From Nitrospiria bacterium (GTDB lineage: Bacteria > Nitrospirota > Nitrospiria > Nitrospirales > UBA8639): a stretch of DNA of 10,025 nt. The stretch lies in contig JAUIKP010000080.1 in NCBI GenBank assembly GCA_030430725.1, forward strand, positions 1-10,025, read 5' to 3'. The translations under genes were made by a program, and so were the position numbers. The notes below the pieces were generated by a model that had not been told where the DNA came from, ran no database searches, and worked only from the letters and a program-made list of their open reading frames with translations. Positions 1 through 7,078 of this stretch are shown here, piece by piece; position 1 is the first letter of the stretch; every line of letters starts with the position of its first letter.

Positions 1-1
1 A

Positions 2-676
2 CGGATCCTTCTTGCGACGGTCGAGGAAACCACCAGCGCCGATGTCCGGGTCAATACCGGTGATTTGCAGCCTCGTTATCTTCCTTTGAACGTACGAAAG
101 GACAAGGGGTTGCCGGACCTCAAGCCAGGGGATCGCGTGGCGATTACCGTCAACGACCAGAATCTGATCGTCGATGTACATTTGCTCGGGGAAATTGATC
201 ACCATCGAATCATACGGGGCGTACTTGCCCAACCGCTCATGACCGGGCATGAACAGGCTGTGATTAAAACGGAGGATGGGAAGGAGGAGTCTCACGTTGT
301 GAGGCCGCTGGCCAGGAGCAAAGTGGCTTCTGTTCCAGTGGGGGCCCACGTTATCTTCCTCCTTGATGAACGGCACGGGATTGCCGATGTCACCTATGAG
401 AGCGCCGAGGCTGTCAAGGAGGCTCAGCAATTGAGGCAAAAGAAGTCGTCCCTCAAGACCAGCTTCAAGAGAGTGACAGGTGTTATCCTCCAGACCTTAG
501 GTCACAACACGATTTCCATTCAAACGCATGAGGGTCATGTCCACTCACTTGAGGTCCGTCCGCTTGTTCCGGACAAGCTCACCACGTTGCCAAAAGGCAA
601 CTTGGTCGTCTTGATTGTGGATGACGAAAATAAGGTCACCGATGTGTCGAATTACGATTTGGACCATCAACGCTAG
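2..676 (+). CDS. 3' part of a protein with three tandem small beta-rich domains, function unknown
   Basis: The reading frame is open from the first bases of the window, so the gene starts upstream; a TTG at 65 is only an internal leucine codon. About 224 residues are visible. They form three repeats of roughly 60-70 residues, each ending in the same pattern: a Val-Arg segment, then Leu/Val-Pro/Lys-x-Gly, a hydrophobic strand, Asp/Asn-Asp-x-Asn and a final Asp-Val. The endings are seen as LKPGDRVAITVNDQN..VDV, VPVGAHVIFLLDERH..ADV and LPKGNLVVLIVDDEN..TDV. A charged linker (VKEAQQLRQKKSSLKTS) separates repeats two and three. The alternating hydrophobic strands suggest small beta-barrels. No signal peptide or membrane segment is visible in this part. 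I do not recognise the family. The stop lies 49 bases before the CBS-domain gene, so the two could be co-transcribed. Confidence 0.8.
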   Translation, partial: RILLATVEETTSADVRVNTGDLQPRYLPLNVRKDKGLPDLKPGDRVAITVNDQNLIVDVHLLGEIDHHRIIRGVLAQPLMTGHEQAVIKTEDGKEESHVVRPLARSKVASVPVGAHVIFLLDERHGIADVTYESAEAVKEAQQLRQKKSSLKTSFKRVTGVILQTLGHNTISIQTHEGHVHSLEVRPLVPDKLTTLPKGNLVVLIVDDENKVTDVSNYDLDHQR

Positions 677-725
677 GGCTTTCGAGTTTGCTGTACTTAG
701 GCCTATGAAATAAAAGAAGAAGACC

Positions 726-1159
726 ATGCTGACACAAGGCATTCCGGTAGAAGGCTTAAACCCGGTCGGACAAATCGTTGCGACCAATACCTTACAATTT
801 CATACTCAACAGAACGGCTTGGCCATCGCGGTGGCTCTCCTGTCGACACATACGGCCGGTTCACCGGTGGTGGATGGCGAAGGACGCTTTGTGGGATTTA
901 TTAATGAGTTCGATGTTATGCGGGCCCTGGCGGCAGGGAAAGATCTCGGCAAGCTTGTCGCAAGGACATCATGCGCAAAGATCAATTAGCCGTGATATCC
1001 TCAACCCCGATTGAGGAGGCCGCCAAACAAATGGAAGAGCATCATGTCTTCAACCTACCTGTGATCGACCAATATGGGGTTGTGGCCTACTCGGTCTCGC
1101 GGCATGATCTCTTGCGGGCATGGATCGGCCTAGGTGTCGGTATGGGTCTTGATCCCTAA
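726..1159 (+). pseudogene. Two-CBS-domain protein, split by a one-base frameshift
   Basis: CBS-domain pairs bind adenine nucleotides and act as regulatory modules. The first half (ATG at 726, preceded in frame by TAA at 711) encodes one CBS motif with GSPVVDGEGRFVGFINEFDV. This frame then runs into a stop at 987-989 after an unrelated tail. The second half continues from about 962 in the next frame with IMRKDQLAVISS, HHVFNLPVIDQYGVVAYSV and SRHDLLRAW, a second CBS motif. Restoring a single base near 962 (an A in the run GCAAGG) joins the halves into one protein of about 144 residues, the usual length of a stand-alone CBS pair. As written the gene is broken, either by real decay or by sequencing error; no classical slippery heptamer is visible. 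The purine-rich stretch AAGAAGA just upstream may serve as ribosome binding site. Confidence 0.8.
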
Positions 1160-1207
1160 ACCTCGGCCCTATCGATCCCAGTGACGGACAGGGAGAAATA
1201 AGGAGCC

Positions 1208-1294
1208 ATGGACCACTTGAGAAATATGTGGTTCATGGCCCGAAAGGGAAAATTACCGAGAATCAACAGTCTCGGGGAAAGGTGGTGCTCATGA
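1208..1294 (+). CDS. Possible 28-codon leader ORF coupled to the S24 regulator gene
   Basis: An ATG at 1208 opens a 28-residue ORF (MDHLRNMWFMARKGKLPRIN and eight more residues), rich in Lys/Arg and Trp/Met. Its TGA stop at 1292-1294 overlaps the preferred ATG of the next gene at 1291 in an ATGA arrangement typical of translational coupling. AAGGAG at 1200-1205 is only two bases from the ATG, which is closer than usual, while GGGAG at 1191-1195 is rather far, so initiation here is uncertain. The peptide resembles nothing I know. It could be a true leader peptide or a chance ORF. Confidence 0.3.
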   Translation: MDHLRNMWFMARKGKLPRINSLGERWCS

Positions 1295-1935
1295 TCAATC
1301 TTGGGAATTTCATCCGGTACCAATTAAGTGAAGGTCTGACAGAGCACGAATTGGCGGAAGACATTGACGTGCCCACGTTCACGATTCATGGGATTCTTAA
1401 GGGCAGAGTTCCAAAGAGCCCAGATATCTTGAAGAAGTTGGCTCGCTACTTTCGCATGGATGCGAATCTGTTACGTTTCGGGCAACTCGGCTTCGTGAAT
1501 TCACAGGAGAAAAACGATGGTTCGGCGGGTCATCTTAAGCCGTTTCGAAAGGTGCCGATCCTTTCCCAGGCTGAGGTGAGCCAAGTCGTGGCCCACCAGG
1601 ACTCACTGGCTTTTTTGGCTGCTGGTAAGGAGATGGTAGAAACTGAACTCCCGGGAGCGCGGGTATTTGCACTGCACGTTGAGAATGATTCCATGGAGCC
1701 GCTGTTTCATGAAGGGGAGGTCGTCTTTGTGAATCCGGACCTTCGACCCCAGTCTGGCGATTATGTAGTCGTTTGGGATCACACGGGTAAGCCTGATCCG
1801 GGTTGTCTCAGACAACTCAAAAAGAATCAGAAGCGATCTATCTTGCATCCGCTTAACACTCAATACAAGGACACGCCTCTCACGAGTCACCAGAAGATTG
1901 TTGGACGGGTGGTCCGGCTTCGGATGAATCTGTAA
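1291..1935 (+). CDS. LexA/CI-like transcriptional regulator with S24 peptidase-fold domain, probably not self-cleaving
   Basis: The N-terminus (about residues 7-57) carries an XRE-type helix-turn-helix (LTEHELAEDIDVPTFTIHGI, then LARYFRMD). The C-terminal half (about 85-214) has the S24 fold: VENDSMEPLFHEGEVVFVNP contains the nucleophile position Ser134, and the end LHPLNTQY...IVGRVV matches phage lambda CI (LQPLNPQY...VVGKVI). At the position of the catalytic lysine (LexA K156, in VKRL) this protein has Arg174 (CLRQL). The usual Ala-Gly cleavage site is also not visible; the matching region reads VPILSQAEVSQ. The protein therefore probably represses or activates without self-cleavage, which is inference. 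Start choice: GGGGAAAGGTGG at 1274-1285 precedes ATG 1291 at good spacing. A longer in-frame version from GTG 1228 would add 21 residues lacking domain character. The product is 214 residues, close to LexA/CI length. Its target genes are unknown. Confidence 0.85.
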   Translation: MINLGNFIRYQLSEGLTEHELAEDIDVPTFTIHGILKGRVPKSPDILKKLARYFRMDANLLRFGQLGFVNSQEKNDGSAGHLKPFRKVPILSQAEVSQVVAHQDSLAFLAAGKEMVETELPGARVFALHVENDSMEPLFHEGEVVFVNPDLRPQSGDYVVVWDHTGKPDPGCLRQLKKNQKRSILHPLNTQYKDTPLTSHQKIVGRVVRLRMNL

Positions 1936-2026
1936 TCGCTTTGTTACATGGGATTGATGTTTATATGGCAGTTGCCGATAGCCGGGAGAGCCTTAGTGCA
2001 AAATTGTCAACCCGGTCGAGAAGGCG

Positions 2027-2033
2027 AAAGGAG
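2027..2033 (+). promoter_or_regulatory. Ribosome binding site of the zinc-ribbon-like gene
   Basis: AAAGGAG lies eight bases before ATG 2042 and only two before ATG 2036. It therefore favours 2042 as the start and supports this stretch having been a translated gene. Confidence 0.5.
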
Positions 2034-2041
2034 AAATGTCC

Positions 2042-2255
2042 ATGAAACCTACTGCTCCCCCACAGACCAGAAAAGTTGGCCGACTCCAATGCGACCAGTG
2101 CGGCCATGCATCCTCCCGGAGTGATTTCATACGAGGGTGGAATCTCTGTGACCATTTGTCATTGGATTCGTTGGCCGCCGCCCAATCACGAAGGGAGAAA
2201 CGAATTCTCTGGTCGGAAAACCCTCGCAGACATTTTTTTCACAATGACCTTCTGA
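2042..2255 (+). pseudogene. Small zinc-ribbon-like protein, apparent one-base frameshift
   Basis: A good AAAGGAG precedes ATG 2042. The ORF encodes GRLQCDQCGHASSRSDFIRG, then WNLCDH. As written it continues to 2395 with a low-complexity, arginine-rich tail. If one T of the run at 2155-2157 is removed, the sequence reads LCDHCHWIRWPPPN and ends at TGA 2253-2255, giving a protein of about 70 residues with two Cys-x2-Cys pairs, a typical zinc-ribbon layout. The second CxxC appearing exactly on frame correction is the main evidence. The unshifted alternative is a hypothetical protein of 117 residues (2042-2395) with only one CxxC. I do not recognise a specific family; four-cysteine ribbons of this kind bind zinc and often contact nucleic acid or proteins. 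Confidence 0.35.
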
Positions 2256-2532
2256 ACTATCCCTGTGGTCAAGGACTCATGGATCCGGAATTTTTATTTT
2301 TGGGCTCTCAATCTTCGGGAGGGCCGAGAGAGCTGGTTTCCCTACAGTCGGGATACCCTCGAGTCGGTGACCGGGCGGAGAGGATTGGGATATAGCCAAG
2401 GATGCTGGTTAAGAATAACACACCTTGAGTCTCTCCTTGCATTTTTCCAACGAGAGAGCATTTGGGCCAATAGCCAGAGGAGTGTGTGAGGGTCTTTCCG
2501 AGGAAAACATACCAGGTCTAAGAAATAGGTGA

Positions 2533-3825
2533 ACGAAGAGCACACAACCAAAATCTCAAACAGTTCATGACGTCCTCATCACCCTGGGGCAAACCCAAGG
2601 CTTGCCCGAGAACCTGCAGCTTATCCCTTCTCCTCTACTGGCCGCGTTGAAAGACGCGGGAACGGCGCATATTTATGCCGATACGGCAAACCAGGAAGAG
2701 TTAGCGGAGCTTTTGACGGTTGATCAGTAGACCATACTTAAAGAAATTGATGGCAGCACCGTCAACCAGCCGCTGTTGGCCAAGGTCATCAAACAGTATC
2801 TCAAACAGGACAACCCAGCCAAATGGGCACAGCAGCTTCGCGAACAAGAGCCAGAACTTTCGCATGGGGACCTCATCCCGTTGCTCTATAGCCTTGTCTG
2901 CGGGAGGATCGGCGGCGACATGGTACGGGCCTTTGCGAGCGGCCGTTCGTGGGAAGTGAGTCTACAACTCCATATGAGATTACATGATTCGGAACAGGCG
3001 AAGGAGATTGGCCGTTCGTTGCGACGAATGGTCTCGAGTGCCTTCGTGAAAATTCCGTTTGCTCCTCACGCGCCGATATGTTTTCTAATTGCGCGGGACC
3101 TGGATAAGGAAGGCATCCCGGTGAATTTTACCTCCACCTTTTCAGTCAGGCAGGTCGTCGCCGCGGCGCTGTTGGCCAATGTCACGCGAACAAATATTTT
3201 CATGGGACGGCTAGACCAGGGGCTCAAAGTCGAGCTGCTCGGTGCCCACGTGTCTCTGGAAGCACAGCGGATACTCCTGCGGCTCAGACAAAATCCCGGG
3301 ATTAACACTCAGCTCATCGTTGCGAGTCTTCGGAACTGGCGGAGGATGCTCCATACCGCTGGATGCGATGCGTATACCCTACCGTGCAAGGTTCTTCAAG
3401 AGTTTCTCGGCCAGGATGAAATGATACCCGGTTCCATTCAGAGTCGGCTCGGCACCTCATACGAAGATCGTCTTGGAATTCCGGACCATATCGTGGTGAA
3501 ATTGGGAGCTGATCGTATTGCCAGGCTATACAGGGTGGAACCCGAATTCGTGGAGTTCCTCCTTGAGTACCGGATGACCACCGAATATCAAGACCTTGAA
3601 GACGGCGAGCATTTGGTGCGACGGTTTGAAGAAGCGGGATTTGGAGATTTTTTTTATACTCCCAATGATGACGAATGGCTGGCCATGCGTGGTGGAAAAA
3701 TTCCGGATCTGGAAGCTCCAATCACGACGAAACCGTCGCTTGATACGTTGTATAGCCTTCTCGCCGATGCAGACTTTGAGAAGAATCAGGAAGACATGGA
3801 TCGGGAACTGGTGCGGTATTTGTAG
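2533..3825 (+). pseudogene. tal: Transaldolase-family protein gene interrupted by an in-frame amber stop
   Basis: Transaldolases move a dihydroxyacetone unit between sugar phosphates in the non-oxidative pentose phosphate pathway. The long open part (about 349 codons after TAG) contains FVKIPFAPHAP with the expected Schiff-base lysine, then GIPVNFTSTFSVRQ, TNIFMGRLDQGL and AGCDAYTLPCKV, all transaldolase-like. Upstream in the same frame lies LLAALKDAGTAHIYADTANQ, then EELAELLTVDQ, TAG at 2728-2730, and TILKEIDGSTVNQPLL. The ADTA segment holds the catalytic-Asp region and EIDGSTVNQP corresponds to the TTNPS region, so one base change (for example GAG or CAG to TAG) splits an otherwise continuous gene. 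A TTG at 2776 is internal and would yield a protein without the Asp. The frame opens after TGA 2530-2532 and no ATG/GTG/TTG start precedes the conserved part convincingly (ACG at 2533), so the start may also be lost. The rest is free of indels, suggesting a recent lesion or a sequence error. Confidence 0.8.
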
Positions 3826-3863
3826 ATGACAAAGGAGCATTCATTCCTTGAAGAAGTGAACTT

Positions 3864-4217
3864 ATGATACGAATCAAACGTGTCTATTGTGAGGCGAACC
3901 GTCGGGATGGGACCAGAATTCTGGTGGATCGGATCTGGCCGCGCGGGATTAGCAAAGAGCAGGCGAGTCTCGCAGCATGGCGAAAAGATTTAGCCCCGAG
4001 CAGTTCTCTCCGCAAATGGTTCGGGCATGATCCGGACAAATGGGAGGTCTTCAAGGAGCGGTATCGGAATGAGCTTTCCTCTGCCGAACCGAGGGAAGCG
4101 CTTAAAGAGCTTGCAGGGCTTTCCCGTCGAAAAACGATCACCCTCCTGTATGGTGCCGCTGACGAGAAACATAACCAGGCCGTGGTGTTGAAAGAATTCC
4201 TGGAAGAGTTGGACTAG
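3864..4217 (+). CDS. DUF488 / YeaO-like protein
   Basis: This is a complete 117-residue protein, the usual length of the YeaO-like branch of DUF488. Diagnostic segments are RILVDRIWPRGISKEQASL near residues 19-37, a central LRKWFGHDPDKWEVFKERY, and ITLLYGAADEKHNQAVVLKE near the C-terminus. The biochemical role of the family is not established; the conserved Arg, Trp, Asp and His residues suggest a binding or catalytic pocket. It lies 38 bases after the broken transaldolase gene and 71 bases before the flavoprotein gene, all on the same strand, so shared transcription is possible. The ribosome binding site is weak (GAAGAAGTG upstream of ATG 3864). Confidence 0.9.
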   Translation: MIRIKRVYCEANRRDGTRILVDRIWPRGISKEQASLAAWRKDLAPSSSLRKWFGHDPDKWEVFKERYRNELSSAEPREALKELAGLSRRKTITLLYGAADEKHNQAVVLKEFLEELD

Positions 4218-4288
4218 GTACGTTTGTGTAATGGATTAGGTGTCCGTCGTGGTGGGGTGTTGGACATAAGAAGGAAGGAGATCACACA

Positions 4289-5062
4289 ATGAACGACATC
4301 GCGAGTAAGGATCAAGGATTGAGTCCGAACGCCATGGAAGCTTCAGGGTATCGGGTCAGATTGATCGCACGCCGTGAAGTGGCCCAAAGGACGATGGCCT
4401 TGTATTTTGAACGACCAGCCGGCTTTTCGTTCAAAGCCGGCCAGTTCATTGATCTCACGCTTCCTGACCCACCTGAAACGGACTTAGAAGGCAACACCCG
4501 AGCCTTTACCCTCGCCGGCGCGCCGTCGGAGGAGCACCTCATGGTTGTGACTCGATTGCGGGATACCGCCTTTAAACGCGTGTTCAATGAGATGCCTTTT
4601 GAAACCGTGGTCAACATTGAAGGCCCATTTGGAAACTTGACATTGCCTGAGAGTTCAGCGAGACCGCTGGTTTTTCTTGCCGGCGGAATTGGGATCACAC
4701 CTTTCCGGAGCATGTTGGTGCAAGCCGCTACGCAAGACCTTCCCCATCGCCTCGTGCTTTTTTACTCAAACCGCCATCCGGAAGATGCCCCGTTTCTTCA
4801 TGAACTCCAGGATCTTCAGCGGAAGATCTCCAGCTACACCATCGTCGGCACGATGACCCAAATGGGCAAGTCGGACGGTTCCTGGACCGGGGAGACCGGG
4901 TACCTGGATCCCGCCATGCTGACCAGACATTTACAAGGGATTGAGTCACCCCTCTACTATATTGTTGGCCCACCAGCCATGGTAAAAGGCATACGAACGA
5001 TGCTCAAGAACGTTGGCGTTGGCAAAGCAGATATTCGTACGGAAGAGTTTGCTGGATACTGA
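4289..5062 (+). CDS. Ferredoxin-NADP reductase-type FAD/NAD(P)H oxidoreductase
   Basis: A single-domain-pair flavoprotein of 257 residues that transfers electrons between NAD(P)H and a one-electron carrier via FAD. Visible landmarks are FSFKAGQFIDLTLP (about 46-59) in the FAD barrel, RAFTLAGAPSE (71-81), the RxYS-like FAD motif with Phe for Tyr and Thr for Ser, AGGIGITPFRSML (131-143) for the NAD(P) pyrophosphate, YYIVGPPAMVKGIRTML near the C-terminus, and the final EEFAGY. There is no cysteine cluster for a 2Fe-2S domain, so it probably works with a separate ferredoxin or other partner. GGAAGGAG ends about ten bases before ATG 4289. The next convincing gene downstream is on the opposite strand. 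The electron partner cannot be told from context. Confidence 0.92.
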   Translation: MNDIASKDQGLSPNAMEASGYRVRLIARREVAQRTMALYFERPAGFSFKAGQFIDLTLPDPPETDLEGNTRAFTLAGAPSEEHLMVVTRLRDTAFKRVFNEMPFETVVNIEGPFGNLTLPESSARPLVFLAGGIGITPFRSMLVQAATQDLPHRLVLFYSNRHPEDAPFLHELQDLQRKISSYTIVGTMTQMGKSDGSWTGETGYLDPAMLTRHLQGIESPLYYIVGPPAMVKGIRTMLKNVGVGKADIRTEEFAGY

Positions 5063-5253
5063 GCGAGCTGAAGCATGCACTCCGGCAGATGCGAACCCTC
5101 CTTCCTGCAATACCGGATTCGGAATCACGTGGTAACAAGTCTTGTGGATCATCGACCAGAAAACCTCCCTCTGACAGGGAAAGGGGTATGGGAAAACTGA
5201 CTCGAGTCGATCACGCTACTGGAATGTTGTGCCATTGCGATGCTCTTTGTTCC

Positions 5254-5592
5254 TCAGACCCTTCTTTGAGTTGCTCCTGTTCCCGTCTTTCCCCGATTGC
5301 TGACGCTCATCCGATAAATGTGTTTGGAACAATGAAAGTGTCCCTCTCCATTTTTTCTGAGGTCCAGAATTTCGTTCAGGTATTGGTCCCGGATACGGCG
5401 AATAATTCTCAATCGCTTCGGTCGGTCGAGAGACCACCAAGCTAGACGGCTCAAGCCTTTCGGGTTAGGAGGCGCGATCTTCTTCCTAGAACCCTGCCAA
5501 AAATTATAGCCTCTTGCATTTGGGCTGGCTTCGTAAAAATCGTGATACAAGCCTTCATATGGCCCGTAGGGCTTCCCATGCGTTTTATTCAT
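5254..5592 (-). CDS. Hypothetical protein, 112 residues
   Basis: On the - strand an ATG at 5592 follows purine-rich AAGAGGCAGAGGA. The product is unusually rich in Tyr, Trp, Phe and Arg: KPYGPYEGLYHDFYEASP, then GYNFWQG, LAWWSLDRPKRLRIIRRI and RDQYLNEILDL. The N-terminal half is Gly/Tyr-rich and probably extended; the middle is a basic helix. The C-terminal 35 residues look like random sequence and may be a run-on. The frame is open upstream to 5724, but the section before 5592 has no protein-like character. I do not recognise it. The overlapping + strand ORFs (5089-5445 and 5542-5811) look less protein-like. It could still be a chance ORF. Confidence 0.35.
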   Translation of the reverse strand: MNKTHGKPYGPYEGLYHDFYEASPNARGYNFWQGSRKKIAPPNPKGLSRLAWWSLDRPKRLRIIRRIRDQYLNEILDLRKNGEGHFHCSKHIYRMSVSNRGKTGTGATQRRV

Positions 5593-6455
5593 TGTCCTCT
5601 GCCTCTTTTCTTCGGGAAAGGTCGTAACCCGCGAATGCTCCTGGTTTGGGATACTCGGAAGCTGAACATTGAGGAGGTGCTCTATCAACCTGAAGCCGCC
5701 GGAGATTACCACCTGTATCCCCATGTTGGCGCAATCGGTTCAAGGCCGGAGACCAGGGAACGTGAACGAATGAAGAAGTCTCTCCTCGAAAACAAAAACT
5801 CCGTTTCCTAAAAACGTCCCCCCTGAGGGCAAAGATTTTTCTAAGGTTCATGACATGTCATCCCTATCTAAACTTGCCAGCCCAACGCCATAAGCCGAAA
5901 TTTCCCTCCCCATCGTCCATTGCCAAAATGCTGGGGGCTTCAAACTCTGCTCAGCATTATAAGAGTGGAGTCCTCACACTGGGGACGGAGGACCTAAGCA
6001 GTCTTTTTTCATATTTTCTTTCCCTACCCTCGATCATGAAACGCTGCATTTGGAAAAAAATTGATTCAAATGGAAGTGCAAGTTCCATCTGGCATGTTCA
6101 TTGCTTTGCTTATTTCCAAGGGTCAGTTTGCATGAGGCGTACCCATGAGCTTCACCAAAGAGAAATCAGGGGCATGCGGTGCAAATGGCATTTGGGTTCG
6201 GATGAGGATTTTTCCGAACTGTGAGTAAACATCATGGCGATAAGCCCGATTAAACCGACACAAAAGGCTTCCAAGTATTTCTCCAAATAAAAAAAATGGT
6301 GAAAAATCGAGATCGATTCCTGAAGCCCAGTCGGTTTGTGCCCGTTGGGGATTATGATGCAATCGTATTCTCTTATTAGTCAGGGTGATTATTATTTTTT
6401 TAATCAGGTTATCTATGAGGAAAATTTCTGATTATGCAATGGAGGAGAATTTCTT
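5593..6455. other. Gene-poor stretch without a convincing coding region
   Basis: This 860-base stretch has short ORFs on both strands (for example 5850-6224 on + and 6123-6362 on -), but none has recognisable motifs. It contains several small inverted repeats: GTCCTC/GAGGAC at 5970-5975 and 5988-5993, the 13-base palindrome CAAATGGCATTTG at 6182-6194, and GTTCGG/CCGAAC at 6196-6201 and 6214-6219. The last 200 bases are AT-rich and probably hold the promoter of the superoxide dismutase gene. No tRNA-like or other known RNA is visible. Confidence 0.5.
6386..6406 (+). promoter_or_regulatory. AT-rich inverted repeat upstream of the superoxide dismutase gene
   Basis: TGATTA and TAATCA form a 6-base inverted repeat around a nine-base AT spacer, about 50 bases before the start codon. 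The position suits an operator, possibly for an iron or redox regulator, but the sequence is not a clear Fur box. Assignment is tentative. Confidence 0.25.
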
Positions 6456-7058
6456 ATGACCCGAACCCAACAATACACGGCCAAAGAATTTAACCTTTCA
6501 GGATTAAAAGGTATTTCAGATAAGACGCTTGAGATGCATTTCAAACTGTATGAAGGATATGTCAAGGCTACGAATACGCTAAATAAACTCATTGCCAATA
6601 TTTTAAAAGACGGGAAGGTGGATCAGGAGGAAGGGCCGGCATATTCGGAGCTCACCCGGCGGCTGGGATTTGAATATAACGGGATGATCCTGCATGAGTT
6701 ATATTTTGAAAATATGACATCCCAAGCATCAACCGGTTTCCAAGGTCAGGATTCCTTAGAGAAAGCCATAATAGAGAGTTTTGGAAGTTTTGATAATTGG
6801 AAGACGGACTTTTCCAGCATAGGGAAAATGCGAGGAGTCGGCTGGGCCATTTGCTATCAAAACCCTCATAACGGGCGATTATCCAATCATTGGGTGAGTC
6901 TTCATGAATTCGGTAATGTCGCAGGCTTTCGACCCCTGTTGGTGATGGATGTATGGGAACATGCCTATCTGCTGGACTTTCAACCGTCCCAACGGGGGGA
7001 ATATATTGAAAGCTTCCTTTTGAATGTCAATTGGGATGTGGTGGCCAAACGCCAATAG
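6456..7058 (+). CDS. Iron/manganese superoxide dismutase, divergent type
   Basis: It converts superoxide to oxygen and hydrogen peroxide. The four metal ligands are seen as His28 (EMHFKLYEGYV), His80 (MILHELYFEN), Asp165 and His169 (VMDVWEHAYLLDF). The C-terminal VNWDVVAKRQ and central IESFGSFDNWK are also family hallmarks. It departs from the E. coli enzymes: the HHxxY part after the first ligand reads Tyr-Glu-Gly-Tyr and is one residue shorter, Gly76 sits where SodB has Gln69, and His150 lies 15 residues before the Asp ligand, matching the outer-sphere histidine of some archaeal enzymes. Metal preference cannot be read off. No signal peptide is present, so it is cytoplasmic. GGAGGAG before ATG 6456 is a strong ribosome binding site. 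The hemerythrin-like gene follows after 20 bases. Confidence 0.95.
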   Translation: MTRTQQYTAKEFNLSGLKGISDKTLEMHFKLYEGYVKATNTLNKLIANILKDGKVDQEEGPAYSELTRRLGFEYNGMILHELYFENMTSQASTGFQGQDSLEKAIIESFGSFDNWKTDFSSIGKMRGVGWAICYQNPHNGRLSNHWVSLHEFGNVAGFRPLLVMDVWEHAYLLDFQPSQRGEYIESFLLNVNWDVVAKRQ

Positions 7059-7078
7059 AAATCTGAGAGGAGAACGAT

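Noticed and set aside
955..970. Programmed -1 frameshifting in the CBS gene
   Set aside because: No X-XXY-YYZ heptamer and no obvious downstream stem-loop, so a simple deletion or sequence error is more likely.
2265..2489. A + strand ORF with an aromatic-rich segment (IRNFYFWALNLREGRESWF) faintly like a DUF2934 helix pair
   Set aside because: Key spacing and the final Trp-Leu-x-Ala-Glu pattern are missing, and there is no start with a ribosome binding site; treated as a chance ORF.
5089..5445. 118-codon + strand ORF after the flavoprotein gene
   Set aside because: Ser/Arg-rich low-complexity translation without motifs, and it overlaps a more protein-like - strand ORF.
5817..5842. Possible terminator with CCC/GGG stem before a run of T
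   Set aside because: The stem is only about three base pairs, too weak for an intrinsic terminator.
5850..6224. 124-codon + strand ORF
   Set aside because: No domain character, no convincing ribosome binding site, and composition typical of non-coding DNA.
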